Assembly (NCBI RefSeq): GCF_014822185.1
Contig: NZ_QVLR01000092.1
Location: 1 to 64,000 of the forward strand
Source of the DNA: Azoarcus sp. Aa7
GTDB taxonomy: Bacteria; Pseudomonadota; Gammaproteobacteria; Burkholderiales; Rhodocyclaceae
DNA length: 64,000 nt
Reading direction: 5' to 3'
Shown: one piece after another, positions 17,020 through 25,813 of the stretch
Position numbering within the stretch: the first letter of the stretch is position 1
Layout of the letters: each line of letters opens with the position of its first letter
The notes under the pieces: generated by a model
Database searches by the model: none
What the model was told of the DNA's origin: nothing
What the model saw: only the letters and a program-made list of their open reading frames with translations
Position numbers and translations under genes: made by a program

Positions 17020-18312
17020 ATGAATACGCAGCGCATTCCCCGACTCGTTCCCGTCCTTTCCTTCCTCGCCGCAGTTCTCGGTGGCTGCGCGGCCGTTCCC
17101 CCATCGCCAGCCGTCCAGGCGCCCGCGCCGGTTGAAACGCGAACGGCCGACGCCCTCCCGTCCGCGCCACCGCCGCAGGGCACAATGCCGCCGGCGCCGG
17201 CCGAGGGGCGATTCGTGCCGGGATTCCCGCCGCGGGTGCAGGAACAGGACGCTCGCAGGTTTGTGTATGCGCTGCTTCCGCCCGGTGTGATGCGTGAGCG
17301 CGACGAGTGGGCGGCGGACATCGTTGCGGCCTTCATGGCGCTGCGCCTCGCGCCAAGCGCAGAAAACTTCTGCGCGTCGATCGCGGTCATCGAGCAGGAA
17401 TCGAGCTTCCAGGCAGATCCGGTGGTGCCGGGCCTGTCGCGCATCGTATGGCGCGAGATCGAGACACGCCGCAACCGCTACCTGATTCCGAAGATGGCGC
17501 TGGATGCCGCGCTGTCGCAGCCGTCGCGCGACGGGAAAACTTACCGCCAGCGTATCAACGCGCTGAAGACCGAGCGCCAGATGAGCATCCTATACGGCGA
17601 CATCATCGACGAGGTGCCCGGCGGCAAGCTGTTGTTGAGCGGATACAACCCGGTGCGTACCGGCGGTCCGATGCAGGTGAGTGTCGCGTTCGCTGAGACG
17701 CATGCGCGCGACAAACCCTACTCGGGTGCGACGAACGGCAAGGTGCGCGAGGCGGTGTTTTCGCGCCGCGGCGGCGTCTATTTCGGCATCGCGCATCTTC
17801 TCGATTACCCGGCGCCGTACCGCAGTCCGCTCTACCGCTTCGCGGATTTCAACGCAGGGCACTACGCGAGCCGCAATGCGGCCTTCCAGCTGGCCTTGGG
17901 CAAACTGGCGGGGCAGGCCCTGGTGCCCGATGGTGACCTATTGCGCTACGAAGATGGTCGTCCGAGCGAGGTCGCTAGTTCCACGCAGCGGGCCGCGCTG
18001 AAGGTTTCGCGCAGGCTGCGTCTGAACGAGGTGGAGATCGAGGCCGCGCTGCGTCAGGAGAAGGCGGAGTCTTTCGGGCGGACGAAACTGTATCAGCGCG
18101 TCTTCGCGCTCGCCGATGAGGCGGCCGGGCGGACGGTGCCACGCGAGGCGATGCCGCAGATCCGCCTGAAGAGTCCGAAGATCACGAGCAAGATCACCAC
18201 TGGGTGGTTCGCGGACCGGGTAAATATGCGCTATCGCACGTGCATGAACCGCGCCGCCGCGGTGCCGGACCTGCAGCTGCCGCTGGAAACCAACGGCAGC
18301 CGCAGGTTGTAA
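17020..18312 (+). CDS. DUF1615 family lipoprotein
   Basis: The 430-residue protein has a lipoprotein signal with lipobox LGGC (Cys at about residue 23), followed by a Pro/Ala-rich linker to ~residue 70 and a globular domain. Segments such as FCASIAVIEQESSFQADP, NPVRTGGPMQVSVAFAE and FADFNAGHYASRN are typical of DUF1615 proteins, which are lipoproteins of unknown function. The E-x-ES motif followed by G-x-MQVS faintly recalls lytic transglycosylases, so a peptidoglycan role is possible but not shown. ATG 17020 is chosen to give a compact signal peptide; ATG 16987 is an alternative. It converges on badK with an 8-bp gap. Confidence 0.8.
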   Translation: MNTQRIPRLVPVLSFLAAVLGGCAAVPPSPAVQAPAPVETRTADALPSAPPPQGTMPPAPAEGRFVPGFPPRVQEQDARRFVYALLPPGVMRERDEWAADIVAAFMALRLAPSAENFCASIAVIEQESSFQADPVVPGLSRIVWREIETRRNRYLIPKMALDAALSQPSRDGKTYRQRINALKTERQMSILYGDIIDEVPGGKLLLSGYNPVRTGGPMQVSVAFAETHARDKPYSGATNGKVREAVFSRRGGVYFGIAHLLDYPAPYRSPLYRFADFNAGHYASRNAAFQLALGKLAGQALVPDGDLLRYEDGRPSEVASSTQRAALKVSRRLRLNEVEIEAALRQEKAESFGRTKLYQRVFALADEAAGRTVPREAMPQIRLKSPKITSKITTGWFADRVNMRYRTCMNRAAAVPDLQLPLETNGSRRL

Positions 18313-18320
18313 CGACAGGC

Positions 18321-19094
18321 TCAGCGATCGGCGAAGCGGGGCGGCCGCTTGTCGACGAAGGCGCTCATCCCTTCCTTCTGGTCCGCCAGCCCGAAGGTCG
18401 CGTGCAGCGTGCGGCGCTCGAACAGCAGGCCCTCGTTGAGCGGGCCTTCGAAGGCACGATTCACCGTTTCCTTCATCATCATGAGGACGGGCAGCGAGAA
18501 GTTGGCGATCTTCGCGGCTGCTGCGAGCGCCTCGTCGAGCACGCTCTCGGGCGGGTAGATGCGCGCGACCAGGCCACTGCGCTCCGCTTCCTGCGCATCC
18601 ATCAGGCGGCCGGTCAGGCACAGGTCCATCGCCTTGGTCTTGCCCACGGCGCGCGGCAGGCGCTGCGTGCCGCCCGCGCCGGGGATCGTGCCGATCTTGA
18701 TCTCCGGCTGGCCGAAGCGGGCATTCTCGGCCGCGAAGACGATGTCGCACATCATCGCGAGCTCGCATCCGCCGCCCAGGGCAACCCCGGAGACGGCGGC
18801 GATGGTCGGCTTGCGGAAGGTCTTGAGACGCTCCCAGTTGCGCGTGATGAAGTCGGACTTGTACGCGTCCATGTAGTCCATCGTGCGCATCGCGGCGATG
18901 TCCGCACCGGCGGCGAAGGCCTTCTCGGAGCCCGTCACCACGACGCAAGCGATGGCGGGATCCGCTTCGAAGCGGTCGAGCGCCTGGCCGATCCCGGTCA
19001 TCACGTCATCGTTGAGCGCGTTAAAGACTTCCGGGCGGTTGATGCGGATAAGGCCGACCTTGCCGCGCGTTTCAGTGAGGATCGCTGAAGTCAT
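18321..19094 (-). CDS. badK: Cyclohex-1-ene-1-carboxyl-CoA hydratase (BadK-like enoyl-CoA hydratase)
   Basis: The 257-residue crotonase-family protein has both acid/base glutamates in place: GGGCELAMMCD and FGQPEIKIGTIPGAGGTQRL, as in active hydratases. In the cyclohexanecarboxylate pathway this step adds water to cyclohex-1-ene-1-carboxyl-CoA to give 2-hydroxycyclohexane-1-carboxyl-CoA. The role is inferred from its place directly behind aliA, 20 bp downstream and on the same strand, and from the nearby badH and badI; the sequence alone would fit a general enoyl-CoA hydratase. ATG 19094 is chosen for its GGGAGA ribosome site; ATG 19115, overlapping the aliA stop, is an alternative. Confidence 0.82.
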   Translation of the reverse strand: MTSAILTETRGKVGLIRINRPEVFNALNDDVMTGIGQALDRFEADPAIACVVVTGSEKAFAAGADIAAMRTMDYMDAYKSDFITRNWERLKTFRKPTIAAVSGVALGGGCELAMMCDIVFAAENARFGQPEIKIGTIPGAGGTQRLPRAVGKTKAMDLCLTGRLMDAQEAERSGLVARIYPPESVLDEALAAAAKIANFSLPVLMMMKETVNRAFEGPLNEGLLFERRTLHATFGLADQKEGMSAFVDKRPPRFADR

Positions 19095-19114
19095 CGTGTC
19101 GTCTCCCGTTGCCA

Positions 19115-20743
19115 TCACTGGTCGTTGCCGAAGGACTTGGCGGTCTCGCGCAGCTTGAACTTCTGCAGCTTGCCGGCCGGCGTGCGGGGCAGGTCTTCGA
19201 CGATCTCGAGGCGCTCCGGGTAGTACTGCTTGGCGACCTGCTGCTTGTCGAGATAGGCCGTGAGGTCCTCGAATGTCAGCGTGCACCCGGGTTTCAGCGA
19301 GACGAAGGCACACACGCGCTCGCCCAGACGGCGATCGGGGTAGCCGACGACCGCGACGGTGGTGATGGACGGGTGGCGGTAGAGCAGGTTCTCGATCTCG
19401 ACGACCGGAATGTTCTCGCCGCCGCGGATCACGATGTCCTTGCTGCGGCCGTTGATGCGGATGTAGCCCTCGCCGTCCTGGAAGGCGAGGTCACCGGTGT
19501 CGAACCAGCCGTTCGCGTCGACGCTGTTTAGCTGGGGACGCTTGAGATACCCGGCGAACAGCGACGAGCCGCGGATCAGCAGTTCGCCCGTCTCGCCGGT
19601 GCGTACCTCGTCGCCGTTCGCGTCAATGATGCGGACCTCGATGCCCGGAAGGGCGCGGCCGTCGGAGACGCCTGACTTCTCAAGCGCACGGACGGGTTCG
19701 GTGATCGTGACGGCGCCGCATTCGGTCATGCCCCAGGCCGAGCACACGCGCAGCCCCATCAGCTCCCAGGCGCGCTGGACGACGACCGGCGGGATGGGTG
19801 CACCGGCGCAGTTGAACTTGGTGAATTGCGGCGAGACCGGGGCGCCCGCTTCGACCGCCGCGCACAGGTCGGAGATGAAGGCGGTCGAGGCCATGCTGAA
19901 GGTCACGCCCTCGTCACGGACGATCTCGAGTGCGCGCGCGGGATCCCAGATCTCCTGCAGCACGGTCGTCGAGTTCAGGATCAGCGGCAGCATCGCGAGG
20001 TAGCCGTAGCCGGTGAGGTGAGCCATCGGCGAAGCGCCGAGGACGACGTCCGAGGAGCCCAACTCCATCGTCGCGATGTACGCATGCAGGTTCGAGAAGA
20101 GCGTGTTGGACGTGTGCATCACGCCCTTGGGCTCGCCCGTTGTGCCAGACGTGTACATGAGGAGCGACACGTCGTCGGGTCCGAGGCCAAGGCCGGCAAG
20201 GGGCGGCGTGTCGTCGCGCATCAGCACGCGGTCGAAGCTGTCTTCCCCGTCGCCGTCCACGACGACGACCTGCTTCAGATGGGGCAGTTTGGGCTGTAGT
20301 TCGCGTGCCATCGCCGCGTGGTCGAACTTGCGGAACACGCTCGGCACGATGAAGACCTTGGTCTCGGCGAAGTTCAGCATGTAGGTGAGTTCATGCTGAC
20401 GGAAGATCGGCATCACGGGGTTCGCAGCGGCACCGATTCGGGCGCAGGCGAGGGAAAGCGCGACGAATTCCCAGCGGTTGGGCAGCTGGAAGCTGACGAC
20501 GTCGCTGCGGCTCACGCCCAGTGCGACGAGATTGCGGGCGATCAGGTCGACGCGTCGATCCAGTTCGCGATAGCTGAGACGGGCCGCTTCGGCTTGGCCG
20601 TCGCGGTATGCCACTACGGCCAGCTTGTCGGGGCAGTTCTCCAGCGCACGCTGGAAATGCACGTCGATCGTCTCGTTGCGCCACAGGCCCGCGGCCTTCA
20701 TTGAAGTCATGCGGTCGGCGATCAGCACCGGGTCGAAATTCAT
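19115..20743 (-). CDS. aliA: Cyclohexanecarboxylate-CoA ligase (AliA-like)
   Basis: The 542-residue acyl-adenylate-forming ligase carries the P-loop-like motif YTSGTTGEPKG, the A8 hinge motif GRSKDIVIRGGENI and the C-terminal lysine in PRTPAGKLQKF. It would activate cyclohexanecarboxylate with ATP and CoA in the cytoplasm, the entry step of the pathway. Substrate assignment rests on the neighbouring badK, aliB, badR, badH and badI genes. ATG 20743 has GAGGAG just upstream; the frame runs further upstream but without a ribosome site. Its promoter region carries a CAAT-N2-ATTG dyad at 20969-20978. Confidence 0.85.
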   Translation of the reverse strand: MNFDPVLIADRMTSMKAAGLWRNETIDVHFQRALENCPDKLAVVAYRDGQAEAARLSYRELDRRVDLIARNLVALGVSRSDVVSFQLPNRWEFVALSLACARIGAAANPVMPIFRQHELTYMLNFAETKVFIVPSVFRKFDHAAMARELQPKLPHLKQVVVVDGDGEDSFDRVLMRDDTPPLAGLGLGPDDVSLLMYTSGTTGEPKGVMHTSNTLFSNLHAYIATMELGSSDVVLGASPMAHLTGYGYLAMLPLILNSTTVLQEIWDPARALEIVRDEGVTFSMASTAFISDLCAAVEAGAPVSPQFTKFNCAGAPIPPVVVQRAWELMGLRVCSAWGMTECGAVTITEPVRALEKSGVSDGRALPGIEVRIIDANGDEVRTGETGELLIRGSSLFAGYLKRPQLNSVDANGWFDTGDLAFQDGEGYIRINGRSKDIVIRGGENIPVVEIENLLYRHPSITTVAVVGYPDRRLGERVCAFVSLKPGCTLTFEDLTAYLDKQQVAKQYYPERLEIVEDLPRTPAGKLQKFKLRETAKSFGNDQ

Positions 20744-20942
20744 CGTTATCTCTCCTCTCGTGGCGGGGGCGTGGCCCGCACAACCCTGAATGTCGTCTTG
20801 CGAGACGGCAGCGCTTCGGTCGCAGCGACGACGGCGACGCGTCGGCGTGGAAATGCGGTTCGGCAATGCCTGTTGCGCCCGGTTTACCTGGGCACGTCTC
20901 GCTCGTTGATGTTGGCCCCCGGCCTTCGCCGATGGCGACGCA

Positions 20943-20978
20943 AAGCTATTATCTTTGCAGAAGTAAGTCAATAGATTG
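20943..20978 (-). promoter_or_regulatory. aliA promoter with CAAT-N2-ATTG operator candidate
   Basis: On the minus strand CAATCTATTG (20978-20969) runs into TTGACT (20971-20966) as -35, with a weak TAGCTT (20948-20943) as -10 after 17 bp. The arrangement matches the aliB promoter. The aliA-aliB gap (20744-21178) holds these two promoters and a roughly 190-base aliA leader; I see no gene in it. Confidence 0.5.
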
Positions 20979-21113
20979 TCGCAACGGCGGGTATGCTTGG
21001 CTGGCTGTGCTGGCTTGTGGTTCGCTGTAACAATCTGTGCGGAAAGGGCGACGGGCCTTTTTGGTGTTGGTTGGTGATGAACCCCGTTTTGGCCGGTTTA
21101 AAAAATTAAATAG

Positions 21114-21150
21114 CAATGTATTGACAGATAAGTTCGACGCTCCCTAGAAT
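21114..21150 (+). promoter_or_regulatory. aliB sigma-70 promoter with CAAT-N2-ATTG operator candidate
   Basis: TTGACA (21121-21126), an 18-bp spacer and TAGAAT (21145-21150) form a good promoter about 22 bases before the ribosome site region. The dyad CAATGTATTG (21114-21123) shares its last three bases with the -35, so a bound protein would block RNA polymerase. BadR is the obvious candidate. Confidence 0.68.
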
Positions 21151-21178
21151 GCGCTCAACCTACACAGGAGGAGCAGCG

Positions 21179-22327
21179 ATGGATTTCAGTCTCAGTCCCG
21201 AGCAGCAAGCGCTCGTCGACACCGCAAGCCGTTTCGCCCGCGAGCGTCTCGCTCCCGGCTACAAAGCACGCGAAAAGGCTGAACGCATCGAGCGCGAAGT
21301 GATCAGCGAAATGGGCGAGCTGGGCTTCCTCGGACCGGAGCTGCCCGAGGAGCATGGCGGCATGGGCGTCGACTGCCTGACCAGCGGCCTGTTGCTGGAG
21401 CAGATCTCGTACGGCGACTTCAACGTCTCCTACGTCAATCTGCTCACTTCGCTGTGCGGCCAGATCGTTGCGAACTATGCGCAGCCGGCCATCGCGAAGG
21501 AGTGGCTGGGCCAGGTCATCGCCGGCAAGAAGTCGATCGCGATCGCGCTCACCGAACCCAGCGCGGGCTCCGACGCTGCGCGCCTGAAGCTGAAGGCGAC
21601 CCGCGACGGCGATGTGTGGGTGCTCAACGGCGAGAAGACCTCGATCTCGATGGCGACGCAGGCGGATGTGGCGGTCGTGTTCGCCCGCACCGGCAGCGAA
21701 GCCGATCGTGCCCGCGGCATCAGCGCCTTCCTTGTGCCGATGGATCTGCCGGGTATCACCCGCACGGCTTTCGACGACATCGGCACCCGCCCGGTGGGCC
21801 GCGGCTCGATCTTCTTCGACGACGTGCGCGTGCCGGCCGAAATGATGCTCGGCGACGAGGGCAAGGGTTTCGTCCAGGTGATGCAGGGCTTCGACTACAG
21901 CCGCGCGCTCATCGGCATCCAGTGCATGGGCGTGGTGCGCGCCTCGCTCGACGAAACCTGGCGCTACGTGCAGGAACGCGAGGCCTTCGGCAAGAAGATC
22001 GGCGAGTTCCAGGGCGTGACTTTCCCGCTCGCCGAGGCGGAGACGATGTACGAGGCGTGCCGTGCGCTATGCCTGAAGACGCTGTGGCTGAAGGATCAGG
22101 GTCTCGAGCATACGGCCGAAGCCGCGATGTGCAAGTGGTGGGCGCCCAAGCTGGCGTGCGAAATCATTCACCAGTGCCTGCTCACGCACGGCCACGGCGG
22201 CTATGCGAGCGACTACAACTTCGGTCAGCGGTATCGCGACGTGATGGGTCTGCAGATCGGCGACGGCACCGCGAACATCATGAAGATGATCATCGGCCGC
22301 CAAAAGCTCGCAGCGCACGAGATCTAA
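21179..22327 (+). CDS. aliB: Cyclohexanecarboxyl-CoA dehydrogenase (AliB-like)
   Basis: The 382-residue acyl-CoA dehydrogenase has FAD and substrate motifs ALTEPSAGSDAARL and GEKTSISMATQADV, and a C-terminal helical domain ending GDGTANIMKMIIGRQ. It would oxidise cyclohexanecarboxyl-CoA to cyclohex-1-ene-1-carboxyl-CoA. At the usual catalytic-base position the protein has Asp362 (GDGT) where most acyl-CoA dehydrogenases have Glu (EGT); Asp here is, from memory, a feature of alicyclic acyl-CoA dehydrogenases. ATG 21179 has AGGAGG at 21166-21171. It overlaps badR tail-to-tail by 4 bp. Confidence 0.87.
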   Translation: MDFSLSPEQQALVDTASRFARERLAPGYKAREKAERIEREVISEMGELGFLGPELPEEHGGMGVDCLTSGLLLEQISYGDFNVSYVNLLTSLCGQIVANYAQPAIAKEWLGQVIAGKKSIAIALTEPSAGSDAARLKLKATRDGDVWVLNGEKTSISMATQADVAVVFARTGSEADRARGISAFLVPMDLPGITRTAFDDIGTRPVGRGSIFFDDVRVPAEMMLGDEGKGFVQVMQGFDYSRALIGIQCMGVVRASLDETWRYVQEREAFGKKIGEFQGVTFPLAEAETMYEACRALCLKTLWLKDQGLEHTAEAAMCKWWAPKLACEIIHQCLLTHGHGGYASDYNFGQRYRDVMGLQIGDGTANIMKMIIGRQKLAAHEI

Positions 22328-22794
22328 AGCTTGGCCATGTTGCGCTGCAGGAGGCTCACGTAATGGATGAACTGCAGGCGGTCGTCGAACGAGAAACCCT
22401 TCAGCGCCTCGTCGTAGAAGGCGTGGATCGGGTCGATGAGCTTGACCCACAGTTCCTCGCCCTTGGGCGTGAGCTTCACTTTGCGCGAGCGACGGTCTTC
22501 GGCGCTGGTGACGCGCTCGATCAGGCCGTCGCGTTCGAGGCGGGTGAGGATGCCCGACAGGTTCTGGCGGCTGACGAGGAGGAAGCGCGACAGCTCGCCG
22601 ACGCCCATGCCTTCCTTGACCTTCGGGCGGGACAGGGCGCCGAGCACGGACCACTGCTGCGTCGTCACGCCGAATTCGTCGAGGGCCTGCGTGCCCTTGG
22701 TGTGCAGCGTGTTCGCGGCCTGGAAGAAACGGAAGAACAGCCGGTTGCTGATCTCCATCGTGGCGAGGTCCTTGGCAGCGGAAAGGTCTTTCAT
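22324..22794 (-). CDS. badR: MarR-family regulator (BadR-like)
   Basis: The 156-residue protein has a winged-helix core: VTTQQWSVLGALSRP, the recognition helix LLVSRQNLSGILTRLERDGLI and the wing ERVTSAEDRRSRKVKLTPKG. MarR proteins bind dyads as dimers and release DNA when a CoA-thioester or aromatic ligand binds. Placement inside the ali/bad genes supports a role as local regulator. The start is uncertain: ATG 22794 gives a family-length protein but has no clear ribosome site, and in-frame ATGs at 22827 and 22842 have none either. Its likely sites are the CAAT-N2-ATTG dyads between aliA and aliB; the 99-bp gap to badH shows no copy. Confidence 0.85.
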   Translation of the reverse strand: MKDLSAAKDLATMEISNRLFFRFFQAANTLHTKGTQALDEFGVTTQQWSVLGALSRPKVKEGMGVGELSRFLLVSRQNLSGILTRLERDGLIERVTSAEDRRSRKVKLTPKGEELWVKLIDPIHAFYDEALKGFSFDDRLQFIHYVSLLQRNMAKL

Positions 22795-22893
22795 CGGGGC
22801 GTCGGGTTGGTTTCGAACGGCGCCCATTGAAGCGCAAAGCATGGCCCGGACGCAACGGGCCTGATTGATGGTTATCCAACAGGAGGAAGCAAA

Positions 22894-23661
22894 ATGAGAG
22901 GTCTTGAAGGCAAAGTCGTGATCGTGACGGGTGGCGCCGGTGGCATCGGTTCCGCAATCTGCCGCCGTTTCGGCGAGGAGCGTGCGAGCGTCGCGGTGTT
23001 CGACATCAACCGCGAAGCGGCCGAAGCGGTTGTGGCTGAAATTCAGTCCGCCGGCGGCAAGGCGCGTGCCTTTGCGGTCGACCTGACGAGCCAGGATTCG
23101 GTGATCTCGGCCGTAACGGCCGCCGAAGCTGAACTCGGCCCGATCGACGTGCTGGTGAATAACGCCGGCTGGGACAAGGTCGGCAACTTCCTCGATACCG
23201 AGAAGCCGCTGTGGGACAAGATCGTTGCGATCAACCTGTACGGCGCGCTGTACATGCATCACGCGGTCGTCAAGGGCATGCGCGAGCGCGGCCGTGGCCG
23301 TGTCATCAACGTCGCGTCCGACGCCGGCCGTGTCGGCTCGTCCGGCGAGGCGGTGTATTCGTTCTGCAAGGGCGGCCTGATCTCGTTCTCGAAGACGCTG
23401 GCCCGCGAAGTCGCCCGTCAGCAGATCAACATCAACGTCGTGTGCCCCGGCCCGACCGACACCCCGCTGCTGGATGACATCTGCGGCGAAGGCGAGCGCG
23501 GCGAGAAGCTGCGTACCGCCTTCACCCGCGCCGTGCCCTTCGGTCGTCTCGGCCAGCCGGGCGACCTGGCGGGTGCCGTGACCTTCCTCGCCAGCGACGA
23601 CGCCGCGTTCATCACCGGTCAGGTGATCAGCGTGTCGGGCGGCCTGACGATGGCCGGCTAA
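22894..23661 (+). CDS. badH: 2-hydroxycyclohexanecarboxyl-CoA dehydrogenase (BadH-like SDR)
   Basis: The 255-residue short-chain dehydrogenase has the cofactor loop TGGAGGIGSAIC, the structural NNAG, a Ser in NVASDAGR and the catalytic pair Tyr155/Lys159 (YSFCK). It would oxidise the 2-hydroxy group to 2-ketocyclohexane-1-carboxyl-CoA with NAD+. AGGAGG at 22881-22886 fixes the start. badI follows after 34 bp, which supports the assignment because BadH and BadI act one after the other. Confidence 0.88.
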   Translation: MRGLEGKVVIVTGGAGGIGSAICRRFGEERASVAVFDINREAAEAVVAEIQSAGGKARAFAVDLTSQDSVISAVTAAEAELGPIDVLVNNAGWDKVGNFLDTEKPLWDKIVAINLYGALYMHHAVVKGMRERGRGRVINVASDAGRVGSSGEAVYSFCKGGLISFSKTLAREVARQQININVVCPGPTDTPLLDDICGEGERGEKLRTAFTRAVPFGRLGQPGDLAGAVTFLASDDAAFITGQVISVSGGLTMAG

Positions 23662-23695
23662 GCACCCAATTCACGACAACGACGAGGAGCAGAAC

Positions 23696-24478
23696 ATGGA
23701 ATACCAGGACATTCTCTACACCAAGCAGGACGGCATCGCGACCGTTACGATCAACCGCCCCGCCCAGTACAACGCCTTCCGCGCCCAGACCTGCGAGGAG
23801 ATGATCCACGCGCTCAAGGATGCGGATTACGACCGCAGCATCGGCGTGGTCGTCCTGACCGGCGCCGGCGACAAGGCATTCTGCACCGGCGGTGACCAGG
23901 GTACGCAGGACGGCGGCTACGGTGGCCGCGGCGTGATCGGCCTGCCGATCGAGGAAGTGCAGAGCGCCATCCGCGACATCTCCAAGCCCGTGATCGCTCG
24001 CGTGAACGGCTTTGCGATCGGCGGCGGCAACGTGCTCGTGACGATCTGCGACCTCGCGATCGCCTCCGACAAGGCCCAACTCGGCCAGGCCGGTCCGCGC
24101 GTCGGCTCGGTCGACCCCGGCTTCGGCACCGCGCTGCTGGCGCGTGTGGTCGGCGAGAAGAAGGCGCGCGAGATCTGGTACCTGTGCCGCCGCTACAACG
24201 CGCAGGAAGCGCTCGCGATGGGCCTCGTCAATGCCGTCGTGCCGCACGACCAGCTCGACGCCGAAGTGAAGAAGTGGTGCGACGAGATCGTCGAGAAGAG
24301 CCCGACCGCAATCGCGCTGGCGAAGAAGTCGTTCAACGTCGATACGGAAATGATCCGCGGCATGGGCGGCCTGGCGATGCACGCGCTCAAGCTCTACTAC
24401 GAGACGGCCGAGTCGGCCGAAGGCGGCAATGCCTTCCGCGAGAAGCGCAAGCCCGAGTTCCGCAAGCACCAGAAGTAA
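23696..24478 (+). CDS. badI: 2-ketocyclohexanecarboxyl-CoA hydrolase (BadI-like)
   Basis: The 260-residue crotonase-family protein resembles the dihydroxynaphthoyl-CoA synthase branch: INRPAQYNAFRAQT, GDQGTQDGGYGG and GFAIGGGNVLVTICDLAIA. The hydratase glutamate of GGGCE is Asn here (GGGNV), as expected for BadI/MenB rather than enoyl-CoA hydratases. It would open the ring of 2-ketocyclohexane-1-carboxyl-CoA by hydrolytic C-C cleavage to pimeloyl-CoA. The ribosome site is GAGGAG, and the gene is cotranscribed with badH by position. A REP element follows. Confidence 0.9.
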   Translation: MEYQDILYTKQDGIATVTINRPAQYNAFRAQTCEEMIHALKDADYDRSIGVVVLTGAGDKAFCTGGDQGTQDGGYGGRGVIGLPIEEVQSAIRDISKPVIARVNGFAIGGGNVLVTICDLAIASDKAQLGQAGPRVGSVDPGFGTALLARVVGEKKAREIWYLCRRYNAQEALAMGLVNAVVPHDQLDAEVKKWCDEIVEKSPTAIALAKKSFNVDTEMIRGMGGLAMHALKLYYETAESAEGGNAFREKRKPEFRKHQK

Positions 24479-24498
24479 GCCGGTATTGCACGGCCCGC

Positions 24499-24595
24499 CG
24501 TAGGGCGGGAGAAGCGTGAGCGTATCCCGCCATAGCGGCGTGGCGACATCCCGACGATCGGTTGGCGGGATGCGCTGCGCTCCTCCCGCCCTACG
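24499..24595. repeat. REP/REPIN element, copy 1
   Basis: The element starts CGTAGGGCGGGA and ends with the inverse form TCCCGCCCTACG. Each arm is itself a small hairpin (GGCGGGA...TCCCGCC). Length 97 bp. It sits between badI and the acyl-CoA dehydrogenase gene and could attenuate or stabilise that transcript. Confidence 0.85.
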
Positions 24596-24658
24596 TCCGA
24601 CCGTCGCCCGATCGGCACCTATACAACATTGCATCAACACCCGGAGAGGGAACACGAC

Positions 24659-25813
24659 ATGATCCGCGACCAGGAGACACTCAACATTCTTCTCGACACG
24701 ATTTCGCGCTTCGTGCGCGAGCGCCTCGTGCCGCAGGAAGCACATGTTGCCGAGACCGACCAGATCCCGCCGGAGTTGGTTGAAGAGATGAAGGAACTCG
24801 GCCTGTTCGGCCTGTCGATTCCCGAGGAATTCGGCGGCATGGGGCTGACGATGGAAGAGGAGGTCCTCGCGACCTTCGAGATCGGTCGCACCTCGCCGTG
24901 TTTCCGCTCCCTCTTCGCCACCAACAATGGCATCGGCGCGCAGGGTATCGTCATCGACGGCACGCCCGAGCAGAAAAGCTATTACCTGCCCAGGCTCGCG
25001 ACTGGTGAGATCATCGGCGCCTTCGCTCTCACCGAGCCCGACAGCGGTTCCGACGCAGGCAGCCTGCGCACCAGCGCGCGCCGCGACGGTGACCATTATG
25101 TGCTGAATGGCACGAAGCGTTACATCACCAACGCGCCCGAAGCCGGCATCTTCACGGTGATGGCGCGCACGAATCCGGACGCCAAAGGGGCGCATGGAAT
25201 TTCGGCCTTCATCGTCGAGCAGGGCACGCCGGGCCTGTCGCTCGGCCCCATCGACAAGAAGATGGGCCAGAAGGGCGCGCACATCTGCGACGTGATCTTC
25301 GAGGACTGCCGCGTGCCGGCAACGAACCTGATCGGCGGGCGCGAGGAAGTCGGTTTCAAGACCGCGATGAAGGTGCTCGACAAGGGGCGCATCAACATTG
25401 CCGCGGTGTGCGTGGGTGTGGCCGAGCGCATGCTCGACGACGCGCTGCGCTATGCGCTCGAGCGCAAGCAGTTCGGCAAGCAGATCGCCGAATTCCAGCT
25501 GATCCAGGCGATGCTGGCCGACAGCAAGGCCGAGATCTATGCCGGACGCAACATGGTGCTGGATGCCGCACGCCGTCGCGACGACGGTCTGGACGTCGGC
25601 ACGGAAGCCGCGTGCGCCAAGCTCTTCGCTTCGGAAATGTGCTGCCGCGTCGCCGACCGTGCCGTGCAGATCTTCGGCGGCGCGGGTTACCTGGCGGAAT
25701 ACGGCATCGAGCGCTTCTACCGCGACGTGCGTCTGTTCCGCATCTTCGAGGGCACGAGCCAGATCCAGCAGCTCGTGATCGCCCGCAACATGATCCGGGC
25801 TGCAGGCGAATGA
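24659..25813 (+). CDS. Acyl-CoA dehydrogenase, probably pimeloyl-CoA-directed
   Basis: The 384-residue acyl-CoA dehydrogenase has ALTEPDSGSDAGSLRT, the FAD-contacting QIFGGAGYLAEYGIER and the usual catalytic Glu364 in IFEGTSQIQQ, unlike the Asp in AliB. In this context it most likely oxidises pimeloyl-CoA, the product of BadI, to the 2,3-enoyl-CoA; glutaryl-CoA or a generic medium-chain substrate is possible. ATG 24659 has GGAGAGGG at 24642-24649. The stop overlaps the next start (ATGA). Confidence 0.85.
   Translation: MIRDQETLNILLDTISRFVRERLVPQEAHVAETDQIPPELVEEMKELGLFGLSIPEEFGGMGLTMEEEVLATFEIGRTSPCFRSLFATNNGIGAQGIVIDGTPEQKSYYLPRLATGEIIGAFALTEPDSGSDAGSLRTSARRDGDHYVLNGTKRYITNAPEAGIFTVMARTNPDAKGAHGISAFIVEQGTPGLSLGPIDKKMGQKGAHICDVIFEDCRVPATNLIGGREEVGFKTAMKVLDKGRINIAAVCVGVAERMLDDALRYALERKQFGKQIAEFQLIQAMLADSKAEIYAGRNMVLDAARRRDDGLDVGTEAACAKLFASEMCCRVADRAVQIFGGAGYLAEYGIERFYRDVRLFRIFEGTSQIQQLVIARNMIRAAGE

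Noticed and set aside
22795-22893. A BadR operator in the badR-badH gap
   Set aside because: Only loose TTGAT/ATCCAA similarities are present, with no CAAT-N2-ATTG dyad, so I do not list a site there.
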